Of a stretch of 49,464 bases of DNA, positions 23,567-35,849 are shown piece after piece. This DNA is from Porphyra umbilicalis. Lineage: Eukaryota; Rhodophyta; Bangiophyceae; Bangiales; Bangiaceae. Location of the stretch: positions 1 to 49,464 of the forward strand of contig KV919203.1 in assembly GCA_002049455.2 (NCBI GenBank), in the 5' to 3' direction. How positions within the stretch are numbered: the stretch's first letter is position 1; the number at the start of each line of letters is the position of its first letter. The translations under genes and the position numbers were made by a program. The notes under the pieces are model-generated. The model made no database searches. It saw nothing but the letters and a program-made list of their open reading frames with translations, and had not been told where the DNA came from.

Positions 23567-24975
23567 CATCGATGTGTCTGTCCTGCGATGGGTGTCGGCT
23601 TGCGGCGGCGGGAGGTGCAGCTCCATAGCGTGTTCTTGAGCGGTAGAGAATGGGTTGCAGTGGTTGCGTGTGGTTGTTTGGGGGCAAAAAAAGGGGGGGT
23701 GCCGACGGTGTGAGAGAAAAACCACAAGACCTGCGAGCGCGGCAGGGGTGGCTGCTGCAGTCGGGTGCAACGCCACGTGATGCATCTGTTTGCGGGGGGC
23801 CGTGGGACAGGTGGACACAGTAGGAAATCAAAATATGCTAGCGAGTAACTTGTGCAACCACTTCTATGCGCATCCTGGGTGCACGGCGACAGGCCACCGA
23901 CGCACCACGTGCTGGCTGCCTAGATCAGTGCGAGGTAGGAGAATGCCGCATGCGAAGGACGCCGCAATTCGCGTGCTATCCGCTCTGCGCCAGACACGGC
24001 CACGAGCGAGCGCATCTTATCGATGAATGGGGCGGGCGTCAGGCTCGCGACGGGGAGCAGCGCGCCACTCGTGGCGTGAAATTACGACAGGCAAGCGTCA
24101 GGGGGGAGCCGGTCAGCATAGCTTGGCACCCGCGCACACATGAGCGTGACGCTCCTTCTCATTTTGCGTCCTCGCGTTGCACTCCACTACATAAGGCGTC
24201 GCGTGGGAGTGAGCGGTGTCGGAAGAGCAGCGTTGCTGCAGTGTCATGTGGTTTATCGCTTTTTTGCATGCTTGCAAACGCTGAGCAATGAAACCAATTC
24301 TCGGGTGGCCTCATGTCACCACGTCACTCCGCCCGAAGGGTCGGCGACGCGGCGGGCAGACACAACCAGAAAAAGTAACCGCTCGCTGCAAGCACAAGGA
24401 CAGGCGCAAGACCGCGTCCAACCCGCAAAGTTCATGAACGCCCAAAGGGCGCCGTCGCGACCATGCATCTGCGGTTGCGCCGTTACAAAACAGCGCCGCG
24501 ATGGTACGCCGAGAACCGGCGGCAGTGTATCGGTCCATGATAGTCACTGTCCATCACAACAGCAGACTGCCCCAGTAGCAAGATGAAAAACAGGGGGTAC
24601 TTCCAATATTGGAGCTGAGAGACGGGTTCGAAGACTTAGAGGAGCCTCCGCTGGCCCTGAGGAGGCGAGCGCGAACGGCACACCGCCTCTACGTGCTGGC
24701 CTTTCGTCTCTTGAGCCAGATAGTGGAGGGCGGCAGCCTCCCGGGGCTTCCAACGGACTGCCACCTGATTGCAGTCGCCGCTCTGCCAAGGTCAAAAACA
24801 ATTCGAGAAATAGAAACACATGGGCTATGACAGGCAGGAATGCTGATAACTTCGTAAACGAGCGAGTCACACATTGTCAGTCTCCTACTGCCCATGATGG
24901 CCACCCAGCACGTCAATCACATACGTGCGCCATGTACATACCAGCCCGCCGCCGTGCTGCCGTTGTGCTCACTCG
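23567..24975. other. No confident gene
   Basis: Short frames on both strands without recognisable domains. A frame directly after the hAT-like element (LDIIDVSVLRWVSACGG) could continue the sequence interrupted at 22851, but it stops within 25 codons. Confidence 0.3.
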
Positions 24976-24983
24976 GTGAGTAC

Positions 24984-25942
24984 CAGGGGCTGAGGTGGAT
25001 AAAGTTGAGCCAGATATATCCGCACAGTATACTCGGATTCATCCATATTCCATGCCGTAGCTGCCTACTCATAATGTACTCTGTCCATCGACCCACGACT
25101 TAAATGTGCCTTCTGAAGCCTCCGAAGGCAGGATAAAAACGTAATCGGAGTGGAGTTCTTTTGCCTGAGCTTATCCAAATCCCAGTATTGGCTGTGCTCT
25201 ATACAAGTATTCTGAGGCAGCCCCTGCGACGGCGCAGGCGGAGAAGATGCCACTGTTGGCCGCCAGGTCAGAGATGGTGGCCGAAACGTCGCAATTATGA
25301 TGGCCACGTGTCTGAAGCGCCAGAGCCGGATGCCCGCAGCACGACGTGAGGGTGTTTGGATATCAGCAGCATATTCCTATCTTCTTCAGGTGAGGAGCAG
25401 CTATGCCCCCCTGCTTCCCGACACATGCAAATTGCGCCTCTTTGCTGTCTCAACACTCTCTGGCGTCCCCCACTGTTGCAGTCTGACAAGCACGCATCGT
25501 GACCGGAGGAGCACTGCCCGTGCGACCAGAAACCTTTCGGTGTCCGAGGACGAGATTGCCGCCTTGGCTATACAAGCAGGGGTTGGGCAGGCACACTGAA
25601 CCACTCTGACTTCCTCGGAAGTTGAGACCACCTAGAGTCCTTCGTTGGCCGGCGCCACGGACTTTGTCGGCGACGTCGTCGGACAACCTTTCGCTTGCAA
25701 GTGCGCCGATCCTGGTTTGTGCATAATCTTCCTCGGACGGCATATATTCAGTCTGGGTAATCAGAGTATAATCAAAATCGGAGCAAAAAAAATCCGAATA
25801 TATTACTGATCCTTACTCCGACCGGCGCCATCAGATCCGAATCCGGATACATAATTGCATCAAAAACTCGAATCCGAGTGCATGTCAGCGCAAGTGGAAT
25901 GTATTGTGATTTCATAAAAATTGCCTGATTCAAAAGCCCCTG
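24984..25942. mobile_element. Non-autonomous hAT element N2 with perfect 8-bp target duplication
   Basis: The element starts CAGGGGCTGAGG and ends AAAAGCCCCTG, and is flanked on both sides by GTGAGTAC (24976-24983 and 25943-25950), a perfect 8-bp duplication. These are the two hallmarks of hAT transposition. The 959-bp interior has no transposase. Both arms carry repeated TCCGAAT, GGATAC and ATCCG motifs related to those in N1. The central part (about 25210-25700) is GC-richer and reads partly like protein, so it may be captured sequence. The intact duplication suggests a fairly recent insertion. Confidence 0.88.
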
Positions 25943-25950
25943 GTGAGTAC

Positions 25951-27828
25951 TCTCTGTGTCCGCACAGCGCGGTCCTGGTACTCAAACCGGAAGCAACCCA
26001 ACATCGAGCTACGACGCGGCCGTCACCGTCACAGCGACGCGAGCGTGACCATGGCGACGTCGACGGTCCGCCTGGTGGCGGATGGAGTCCTGGCAGGTGG
26101 CACGAGCTGGTACGAGCTGGTGGCACAGAGCTCTGCTGACAAACGAGAGAACAGAAAACGACCGCGACGGAGACACGTCTGGGTTGCGCCGAAATTGCAT
26201 GCGACGTGGCGATGACGATATCTTGAGCCCGATTGACAATCATGACCAGACCCATTCATGACCTCAACGGGGTCACGACAATGATTAGAGTCTGATGTTG
26301 CAAATGTCAGCGACTAAGTCGTCTTCAATTTCACGTTTTGACGTTTAGCACGCTCTGACAGACAGTGTTCTACCGTGCGGGACGGACAGGGAGGCGTTGC
26401 TGGCTCCTCTCGTCTCAGAAGTCCCGCTTTCCTTGAGTGGAGTGTCTTTCACCCCATAATAACATCGAAAGCCGTCCTGCGGGTATTTGGGGGCCGGATT
26501 AGTCCACCAATGCGATGTGAGACATGTTACTTTCTTTTCCAAGGTTGTCATTTTCAGGTGCATTCACACGCACGACGCAGCAAAGCAATGTGCTGGCAAA
26601 CTGAAGTCTCACAGTGTGGGCTGCTCTCTGTGTCAACTCGGCCGGAGTACTGCGTCTTTTACTACGCAGGTCCACGCAGGGTCGGGCCCTGGATATCTTC
26701 GGGCCGGACGCCGCACCTGCAAAGCTATTGCGCCCTCACCCGCTCCACGACCTGCAGCATGGCCACAGTGTGGCGGGTTTGTGGACAAGCGCCGCATGAA
26801 GAGTCGCCCGTGCCGTCTGACGGATCGGGGCTGCCGCTGATCTACGATCAGCTGATTGCTCCGACGGCCCCTGCCACCAAATGGTAGCTCCGTGTGCGGA
26901 CGGGCCACACTCATGCAGAACCGCCTGCTGTGTTAATTGGCCAGTGCGAGCAGCTTCCCGGTTCAATGTGAGTCAAGTGATCGATCGGTATGTGACCCCT
27001 AACTTACCCCGGGGTGCATTAAGAGAGTAGCCGAAGTTCGCCACCTGCCAGCTGTCCGTTCGAGGTATCAAGGATGCCAATTTTGGGCGGTCAACTAATC
27101 AGTGTGCCTCATTTCTTCTCATGATGACGATTTGCGGAGCTCTTGCGAGAGTACTTGGAGCGGACCGTCGCCTTAGTCGATTCGATTGCAGGAACTGCGG
27201 GCCGGTTCAGGGAGGGGTCAAAATGTAACCGTCAGCCACCTCCCACCACTTTGGCTGCCTATCATGATTCCAGTGAGGCTGATTCTTGCATCAGATCGGG
27301 TGGTCGCCCGGATCGCTGACAAGGACAAGCCGCGCCTCTTCGTGCGCGCCCAGGTGGCGTTCGTGAAGAAGCCCCGCCAACGCCTTTCGCCCAATGGGAG
27401 CCGTTGCCCTGATGGGAACCAATATGTTCTTCCATCGGCCGGCAACTAAGCCCCTCGAACACCAAAGAAAGAGCCCGTTAGGCTCAGATCCGGCGATCGT
27501 GCGGATAGTCACCAGGCAATCTCGCATGTGCCAAGAAGCGCCGTTCGCCGGGCCAACCACATGGAAGCCGCTGTGATGCTCTGACTGCATGATCTGCTCG
27601 AGCCGTCACCAACAGGGATCCCCGCATGTACGCTGTTCCAGACCGCGCCCGTGTGTTCCGTCATGTTGGCGGAGGCAACTGTGTGCGTCAAGTTGGGAAT
27701 CATAACGCCATCCAACACCCTCCTCGCTCGCGTCGGTTCTGCTGATACCAACTCTCTCCACTTTGCCAGTTGATTGACGACCATCTCTTCTGAGTTGACC
27801 CGGCAGCATGTACTCGGCTTGCTTTAGA
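25951..27828. other. No confident gene
   Basis: Overlapping short frames on both strands, none with a recognised domain. I see no terminal inverted repeat for the mariner-like transposase that follows. Confidence 0.35.
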
Positions 27829-27848
27829 AGGAATATTGGCCTGAGGAG

Positions 27849-28808
27849 GTGCGCGGCATCATGGGCTGCTCTCAGAGTTCGATGCAGCGCTGGCTGAAGC
27901 ACCTTCGCGACGACGGGACGGTTTGGAGGAACCCCATGCTCCACAACACCCACGAGGACACTGATGTGAGGAACCGTACGATCACTCACGCCATTTTGTC
28001 CCTGTTGCAGCACGAGCCGGCCGCCTTTCTCAAGTACAACACTGACGTACTAGGGGCGTTGAGCATCGACTATCCGGACAGCGATCACCGCTACGTTAGC
28101 GCTGCCATCGTTTACCGTGGGCTGAGGTCCAACAACATCACGAGGAAGCGGATTGAGCGGCTCTACTCCGAGCGTTCGGAGGAGGCGCGGCAGGATTTTG
28201 CCATCGCCATCAATTCCAGTCCGATGCGGTGCCTCATACCAGTCGATGAGACTGACACTCAAGGTTCCAACATGTACCGGCCGTACGGACGGAGCGTTCG
28301 AGGCGTTCCCTGCATCCTGTTCGATCGCGACACCCGGCCCGTCCCGCGCACCAGCACAAGGATGGCCGTGTCGTTGTCGCCTGGTGTTCTTTGGAGCACA
28401 ACCATCATTTTGGGCGGCGCACAAACATCTGATGACTGGCGACTCTTTCTTCATTGTCTTCGAGGCCAGATGAGTACGTATGTGCCGGGCCTACCGTGGG
28501 AGCTGCAACCGGAAGCATGTGTCATCCTCTACGACAACGCTGGCATCCACGACGCCGCAGGCGATGCCTCAATGTAGGCCAACGGCTTGCATTTTTTGAG
28601 GCATTCCGCCTATTCCCCCAACCTGCATCCTTTCGAGGGCGTCTTCAACGAGCTCAAGTGAAATGCACGGGACGTCGTGTACCTCGACCACGGGTATATG
28701 ATCAAGCCAATTGGCCTGATGGCGACTGCCACAGCGATGTTGACGCAAGAGCAAATCGCTGGCCAATTTGTTCGTGTCTCAAAAAATATTGCCGCGTTGC
28801 TCGCGTGA
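27849..28808 (+). pseudogene. Tc1/mariner-like (DDE_3) transposase with premature stops
   Basis: A helix-turn-helix segment (SQSSMQRWLKHL) at the start is followed by the DDE_3 catalytic core. The first Asp is in VDETD (codon 28245), the second in LYDNAGIHDA (codon 28533), and the Glu is in LHPFEGVFNELK (codon 28635). The Asp-to-Glu spacing is 33 intervening residues, close to the usual 34. YRPYGRSVRG is also typical. The long frame ends at TAG 28575, but the same frame carries the essential Glu block, then meets TGA at 28665 (ELK*NAR, a Trp position) and ends at TGA 28806. Upstream, the frame reads KEYWPEEVRGIMG after another TAG, so the N-terminus is also cut. All three catalytic residues survive, so death was by nonsense changes. 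No inverted repeats were found. Confidence 0.8.
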
Positions 28809-31800
28809 TGGGTGTGACCGCCGCCTTGCTGCGTTGTGTGCATACAACTCCGTCGTTCGGTTTCTTCCTTGCTTTTCTCTCTTCCGCGAAACAACCTCCA
28901 ATTTCAGCGTCTCGTGCAGTCGAATCTGCGTCCCACCGGGCGAACCGCCGCAGAAGCCGGCCTCAAAACAGACGCGTTGGCTCTCTTGTGACACCTCTTT
29001 TCCGATGATGCACGGCCCCACCCACCTGACTGTCGAGGGGCCTCACTCCCTCGGACACGCACCCCGAAACGTGATGCTCATTACACGTGCCGTCCGCCTT
29101 TTGCCGCCGCACGAGCTTGTGTGGGCGGGCGCGGCTATGGACACCAGCTGTGATAGTGCTTCATCAAAGGTACTGGCCACTTGCACATCCGCCCTTCCAC
29201 CGAAGCCCTCCTCCGCCCTCTTCTCTTCGTCGGCGCTTGTTTGTACCTCCTTCTTTTTTTCCCGCCACGCACCTCTGCCTCACTCCTATTGGTTTCGCCT
29301 ACCCTCGCTTCCATTGAAATGGCTGTCGCCCACCCCCACAGCAACCATGTTGCCATCGCCCTCCCCCACCCCAATCAAATTGCCGCCGCCCACCCTCACC
29401 CTCGTCATGTTGCCACCGCCCACGCCACTCGCGTCGGCAGCCGTCGACGCGCGCGTGTTACCGTCGCTTGTTTCTCGGCGAGGCGGTCATATCCACCACC
29501 CGTGCGTTTGAGCATCAGCAGACGCCTCAGCGGCAGATATCGTAGTGACAGCCGCAGGAAATACTGTATAGACGGCAATGGCGGCGCGGGCAACGGCAAG
29601 GATCGTCTGTTGCACGTCCTCTATTTGGAGGACGTACCGAGCCGACGAAGACATGCGACGCGCGTCGCCGGGGCGTGCGTGACGGCCAACTGCTGAGTGC
29701 CCTGCAGACCTTTGCCGCCCCGCTCGCCACCACCTCCTGCGGGTATCTGTTCGACGCGTGGCACAGAACGTTTTGTCAACTCACATTGACACCCCGTGAT
29801 CGTAACTCCGAAGACTCAGACCGTAACACGACTCCCACTGAGCCCAAACGCACCTTCTCAACGAGCCCAAGCGGACCCGCCGGCGTGGTGCTGGTGTTCT
29901 TGATGCCACCGCCGACACCGTACGGCGCGCTTTCGCCGCGGCCGCCTGCCGTCCGTATGTCGGCGACCGCGTTGACTGCCACCCAAGTGCGATTCCTGAC
30001 CCCCCAACGTCCCGCAAGGAGGCACATGGAGAGCCTCGCAGTCGTGTCGATGGTTGCCAGCATCCGCAGCCGCCAGTCGACGGCCAGCGACCGCGAGCGG
30101 CGCACCCGCTGATCAATCTGTCAACACAAGCTACACGCGGCGGTCGCTAGTGCCCGCCACCGCTGATTCAACGACGATCGGCACGAGCGTCACAGTCGTG
30201 GTCGTCGCGACGGCCAGTTAAATGTTCCCGGCGGCAGTGTAAGGGCGGGGACCGACACAAACAGCAGCCCTCCATCAGTCGTGTAGGCGGCCGTATCGAC
30301 GGCTGCGGGGGGCGCGGCGGCAGCGCCGCTGCCTCACGTCCGCCAGTTCCCCGCTCGCCGCCGCCCGCCGCGGCGTCGGTCACTGTAGCGGCCACTCGAC
30401 CGCCTTGTGGTCCGTGAACGGCACGCCCGTCGAGAGGGCCAAACAAATGCCAAAAAATTCACCCAACGCGCCCACGCGGGCACCGACGAGCAAGGACGGA
30501 AGCCAGCACAACGCACGCAGGGCCTGGGAGGGGTGGGGGGAGTGGCGGGGGAGGTGACGGGGGGGGGGGCTGGGAACGGGCACGCTGACGACGGCGTTGG
30601 GGCCGTCGAACGCCGCGGAAGTAGTGGCGTCGACGAGCCTCGCAGCGGGCGACGACGACTTCATCGACAGGGGCATCATAGTCGGGGAGTGGGTCTCAAG
30701 GGTGCAGCGTTTTTGGTCTAAGGGGAGATGCACGCCCTCAATCGGCAAAGAGACGGGGGTGAGAGTAGGAGGGTAGGGGGTGCAGCCACACGCGGTGAAG
30801 CGCGCCACTGTTCCGCAGAGATTCTGGTCCTGGTCACTGTGGTCGGCTCGAAGGGGCGAGGCGTGGCAGTGGGGCGGACGGTGTCGCGGATGCCCGTCTT
30901 GGATGCGGCGTCAGCGGCGGAGGTGGTCGCGGTGGCGAAAGCAGCGGTGGCATTGGTGTTGGTGGGGGTGGTTGTGGTGCGGCAGCGACGGCGCCGCGCT
31001 GCCGACCCGCCGAAGATGGATGCAGGCGAGCCCCGCGCCACCGCAGCGCTTTGGACAGTTGATGCGGTGCGGCAGCCTCGACCGCCGTCGAGGCGACGGG
31101 GCGGCAGAAGCCGCCCAAGTCGGGGTCAGCACTGGACTGGGTGGAATCCCCCTCCTCGCTGTCCGCAGCCAGGTCCAATTGACCTGGCGTCAGTGTTTCG
31201 CCTGTTTATTGATTGCTCAAGGATGCTCGATCGCACTGCCGAGCAGCAGTGCTGGTCAGAAGCAGATGGAATGTTGCCTCAGATTCGGTCATGACATCAA
31301 AATCGAGCGGCCATGTTCCCGGAATCCAGTTGTCCAACCTCGTCAGGCAAAGCCCCTGTGGTCGGGTCCCCATGCACTAGCCAATTGAATCAGCTGAAGA
31401 CATCTGAAAAGGGGCCCCCTGCGCCAATAGATCGCCCACCCGTCTCGGCCCCGAGTCAGCCCGAACAGGAACATTGAATTGCATGGCGCCTCCCAGTCCT
31501 TATCCTGTGGGGTCGTGTAAGAACCATACCAGTACAAGACCCCCTCGGTGAATACATCGCCCACCCGTTTCACGACGAGGTGATAATCGCGAATGAATGG
31601 GCTACTTAGTTTTCTCGTGGTCCATCACCAGCCGTCGTTTTCCATTGTGGGCCAGCTGAGATGCCGATTGTCGTGGTCCGGTGAACTCGAGCGGCCGTTT
31701 TGACACTCACGATCGTCCTTTAGGTCTGCTGCTCGATTGTGACACATGCGCTCAAAGGGTCCTGGATGGGGTCTGCCTTCTCGCGATTCTACTTGTGATG

Positions 31801-32126
31801 AAACAGACACAGGTACCGTTCGTCTCCATTTACATCCCGTCCGGATGCTAGCCCGGTGGAAGAAGGACGGGAAATTGAACGATTGATGAATCTTTTGCGA
31901 TCGACTGTTTTGAATGACAGCGAGTGAAGCGCAGTCGATCGTCAGTGGCCCTACGGAGATAATTTCTGGGACCATAAAAGGGTGCACTGCCGCCGTCGCC
32001 GGCGACCATCGCGGTCATCGCCGCCGTCATCGGCCGCACTGACGTCGCCGGACCACTCGACCCCCCCCCTCTCCCCCGCCCGAGCCCCCCCTCTCGGTTT
32101 GCCGCGCCCCCTCCGATACTGGCGCA
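28809..32126. other. No confident gene; scattered low-complexity DNA
   Basis: No domain is recognised. A short degenerate Pro-coding tandem repeat lies at about 29315-29425. A G-rich patch at about 30528-30572 includes a 10-base G run. A minus-strand frame at 29776-30105 is open and of mixed composition, but unrecognised. Confidence 0.35.
29315..29425. repeat. Degenerate short tandem repeat
   Basis: Units resembling TGTTGCCATCGCCC followed by a CACCCC-type tract recur about three times with a spacing of roughly 33-40 bases. The repeat is pyrimidine-rich on the plus strand. Confidence 0.5.
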
Positions 32127-32141
32127 GTGTTGGACTGCCCC

Positions 32142-32741
32142 ATGGCTTCCCTTTCCTCTGACGGCGAGGCAGTCGCCAGCGCTAAGCACCCATCTCTCAT
32201 TGGGGCCGCTCCCGGTCTCGCTGCACAATTTCCTGGTGCAGTGTGTGCGGCTGCGGTGGCGGCTACGGCTGCGGGGGAGGCCATCCTTTCCGCGAGTGAG
32301 AGCTGCGCCGAGCTTGGCGCGGCGGCTGTGACCCCGGCGTCGGACGACTCGAAGTTGATCGTCAAAAAGCCGCCGAAGGAGCCCGTGCCGATCACCTTCG
32401 CGCTCAAGAAGCAGATCTGTCGCTTGCGCTCGCAGGGGCGCACGTGGTCATCGGTGCTGGCCGCGCTTCCAACAGGGGTCTCCAAGAAGGCGGCACGCAA
32501 GATGTACAGGGCGCGGCACAAATGGCTCGCGATGCCCAACGACGACGCGGCCGAGATGCGGACGATCTTGCGCAAGGGGCACTACACAGGCGTTGACGAC
32601 CGCCTGCGGTAGTGGCTGGCGGCCATCGAGCAGTTGGACAATAAGACGGTGCCCATTTCTTGCGGGCTTTTGCAGGCCAAGGCGGTGAAGATCGGGAAGG
32701 CTCTGAAGCTGAACGACTTTCGCGCCAGCCGGGGCTATTGA
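32142..32741 (+). pseudogene. CENP-B/Tc5-type helix-turn-helix fragment of a pogo-like transposase
   Basis: From ATG 32142 the frame encodes an Ala-rich leader, a basic segment (FALKKQICRLRSQGRTWSSV) and YRARHKWLAMPND. After TAG 32610 the same frame continues with VPISCGLLQAKAVKIGKAL and LNDFRASRGY before TGA 32739. This matches the Tc5-type DNA-binding domain pattern (PISG..L..KA...A..L....F.AS.GWL..F) in which a second helix-turn-helix precedes the DDE_1 core. The core is absent: the sequence runs into a PiggyBac remnant within about 30 bases. It is unlike the pogo element at 1.8 kb, which lacks this arrangement, so the two are different families. Confidence 0.65.
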
Positions 32742-32749
32742 CGCGGCTT

Positions 32750-33772
32750 TTTTTCACAGCACGCACGAACACGTGTCACCACAGCTTCCACACTGTGTGG
32801 TCGGCGCTGAGATTTTGCCGGCCACCGACGAGTGGTCTGTCCGCCGACGTCGATAGCGGCGAGCGGTAACGCTGGGCCCTCATCAATGATGTTATTTCGT
32901 CTATCAACGACCACAAGGCGGCGTACGTAACCCCTGGCGACATCATCTGCGTCAACGGGTCCATGGTAAAGTTGAACGGTCTCGAGGGAGCTTGAATCTT
33001 CATTGGGCACGCCATGTACGTCTCCATTGACCGAAAGCCGGAAAACGGCTGCGAGATTCAGGACGTGGCATATGGGGGGAGCGGCATCATGCTGCGGCTG
33101 CGAGTCGTGAGTACCGCCGCGGACCCACACGCTCACTCGTCGCCCGACGAGAGCCGTCTTCTTCACATGACCGCCGCTTTGCACCGTCTATTTGGTCCCT
33201 GGGCCGAAACGAGGATCATTGCTTGTGCGGACTCCTACTTCGCAAGCGTCGAGCCCGTCTCATCACTGATGGTTATGGGCTTGCGATTTGTCGGTGTGGT
33301 CAAGACGGCGCGCGGTTCGTGTCCGATGGCCTTTCTCGCCGCTTGCGAGATTGGGCAGAGCGAGGATTGGGCCTCTATGGTAGAAAACGGTGCGTCAACG
33401 TCGCTGAAGGTGATGGCCGTTCTGTAGGCCCACCGCAACTGACACTATTTTGTGGTCGCGGCTGGCCATGCTCGCACAGGTGGTGCCTGGGAGCGGCTGC
33501 GGTGGCCTCATGTTGATGGTGGGACAGAGCACGTTGCAGAGTCTGTGCCGCTGCCGGAAGCTGTAATGACTTAATACGGCTGTTGTGCACGGATTGACCG
33601 TCACTGTGGTATGAATAACGTTGGTGCAATTACCAGTGTACTGAGACCGACCTTAGCCAAGCAATAAAACGAGTTATATCGCCAACGCGGCGAGGAAGAA
33701 AGATCTTTTGTTGAATGGCATCCGATGGGGAGCCAGGTGGTGCCTACGACGGCGACGCCGGACCCATGGTGA
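32750..33772 (+). pseudogene. Dead PiggyBac-like transposase (DDE_Tnp_1_7)
   Basis: Frame 2 carries the PiggyBac core in order: LRFCRPPTSGL, WALINDVISSINDH, PGDIICVNGSMVKLNGLEG, GHAMYVSIDRKPENGCEI, SGIMLRLRV, IIACADSYFASVEPV, RFVGVVKTARG, HYFVVAAGHA, then RIDRHCGMNN. The usual CVDESM motif holding the first catalytic Asp reads CVNGSM, so both that Asp and the following Glu are lost. The second Asp (ACADSYF) and the IDRH Asp remain. In-frame stops are at 32867, 32993, 33425, 33440, 33572 and 33665, before the last at 33770. Those at 32993, 33425, 33440 and 33665 sit at probable Trp positions. The 5' third is missing, and the remnant abuts the CENP-B-type fragment. Confidence 0.8.
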
Positions 33773-35849
33773 TTTAATAGAAACGAGAACACTGGTCGAT
33801 CGACCGTTCGATCACAAGCGATCGTAATGAGTGCCCGCAGACAGATAAGACAGGCAAGCAAACAAACAATAAAAAATCAACAATGCGGAAGTAACCCTTC
33901 AAAGGGCATGCCACAGGCCAATTCCCACAGTACGTGGGCTTTGTCCAGTCGAGGGGGCTACCTGTGGCAAAATGCCAATTTCGGGCCAAGATATGCTACA
34001 TACCTCCAACGCGAGATTCGAACCGTCCCGGTGACATCCATGGACGGTGACACCCGATTTGGCGATCGCGGACTCTTACGACCCCGCGCGGGCGTAGCCG
34101 CCCGGGCTGCGGGAGTCGTGAAGGGGCGCCTATCCGTCCCGATCAAGGAGAGGTGGCGGTTCGCAGGCGTTGGCCGCGACCGTCCGATCACGCACACGCG
34201 TGCGTGCCAGACGGGCAGCTTGCGCTGCGGGTCAGATCGACGCTTACGCAAAGGCATGCCCGCGCAGGCGGCTCCACGCGTGTGGGTACGTGGGTGCGGG
34301 AGCGGCACGCCTACTTAAGGGCCAGTGTTCCTGCTCTTCTGGGACTTCCACAGGGTTGTCGCACCGGGTTGGCTGGTGCTTCAAATGGGACAGGTCATTG
34401 GCCGAAAGGGTAAGTGTCAGATCTGGCTTCCACTTTCCCGCGCAGAATGCAACGTGAACAATGACCTGGTGCCAGAAGCAAGGAACGTCGGGCAGGCTCC
34501 ACTTGACCCCTGCTCAGGCGTAAGAGGGAGTCGCCGGCTCCCGAGAGAAGCAAGACTGGGAGCTCCCCCTATACCAGTCCACTCAAACAGGGTGTGCAGA
34601 GCACGATACTGCCGGGAAAAATAGGCCTTGACCACTTCCTACCCACATGCCGGCCCGTTATAGGCAGAAAGGCTCACCAGGTCGAGCTCGTGGCCTATCT
34701 TTTCTCTCGCCAGCGTTTTTGCTACTCCGTCTCCAAAATACTCTAAAGGCACCCTGTAGCTGTCGTCAAGAGCAGTCCCTTATCACTTCCTGCACACTTC
34801 TCTGCCCCATGAAGGCAACAGAGTCGACCCGAGTGTACCCTTGCCTGTGTTTGCTATCACCATTCTTGAAGCCGCTCTGTTTTGACTATTCTATGGAAAG
34901 CTACTGTTTTGGAGAGCATAGGAGGAACTTCTTAAACCTCGTTCCGGCGTGTACAGACGTCCCTTCCCACCTCTGTAGTGGTTTGAGAAAGAACCGAATG
35001 CACTCGACACACTGGTAGGCCCATACTTTGCCTGGGAAAGCCTGAAGGATGTCTGCGGCCGTCGCCCTGTTTCGAATCACATGATACCAGAAGAGAACGA
35101 AGGGGGCAGGCGCTTCGGGGGGTGTTTCTGTGGACATGTGCGGCCGTGGCGGAGGGGGGAGGGGTGAGTACGTTTTTTCTCGTGGTGACCATTATCGAGG
35201 ATGTCTTCTCCCACCACCCCTTCCCCTCCTGTATTGCGCCCTACTGCACTCGCAACACACTCAGACCCAATTTACGTCTGGCCTTCATCAGCTTCCGCCA
35301 TATTGTGTCCCCGCACAGAAAGACAGCAACCGCACGGTGATCGTCGGCGGTTCTGCCATCGCGCTTCTTTGGTTACTTTCAAGCGATTTGAGGGCGACAC
35401 AGTGTGGTGCCCCATCGAAACCGCAGCCTACGACTTGGAATGGCCGGTCGGGGATCTGGCGACACAATTATTCGGTTCGGATGGCATGTCCAACGGCTAA
35501 GACAACGAGAATCAAGCTGACACGGCCAAGTCCCAGGCTTGTGTATCACTGAAATGATGCAACTTCACGAACTCAGGAGGGACCTCGCCCCTGGTGCACT
35601 CAGGCGAGATCACTGTCAGCACGGAATGGTGAGGACAGCAGCAGACCGGCCTCCGCCGTCTATCATAGCAATCGTGCCGGTGAATTCTGCCTCTGATTGG
35701 CTGGTGCCGCACTGCGATGACAGTATCAGAAGGACTCTGACACTGACCGTGTTTTTGCTCTGCGGCGAGGTGCGCTGAGACGATTTTCATTGGATAAGAG
35801 CCATGTCCTCATTGTTCTGCTCGTTTATCCTTGTTTTTCCAGCAATATG
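33773..35849. other. No confident gene
   Basis: Short frames only. A minus-strand frame at 34901-35137 (FVLFWYHVIRNRATAADILQ) and a plus-strand one at about 35380-35500 (FKRFEGDTVWCPIETAAYDL) read like protein but are unrecognised and short. No RNA gene is seen. Confidence 0.3.

Noticed and set aside
33990..34060. Possible minus-strand tRNA (T-loop-like GGTTCGAATC)
   Set aside because: The T-stem does not pair properly, and no acceptor stem, anticodon arm or D-arm could be placed around it.
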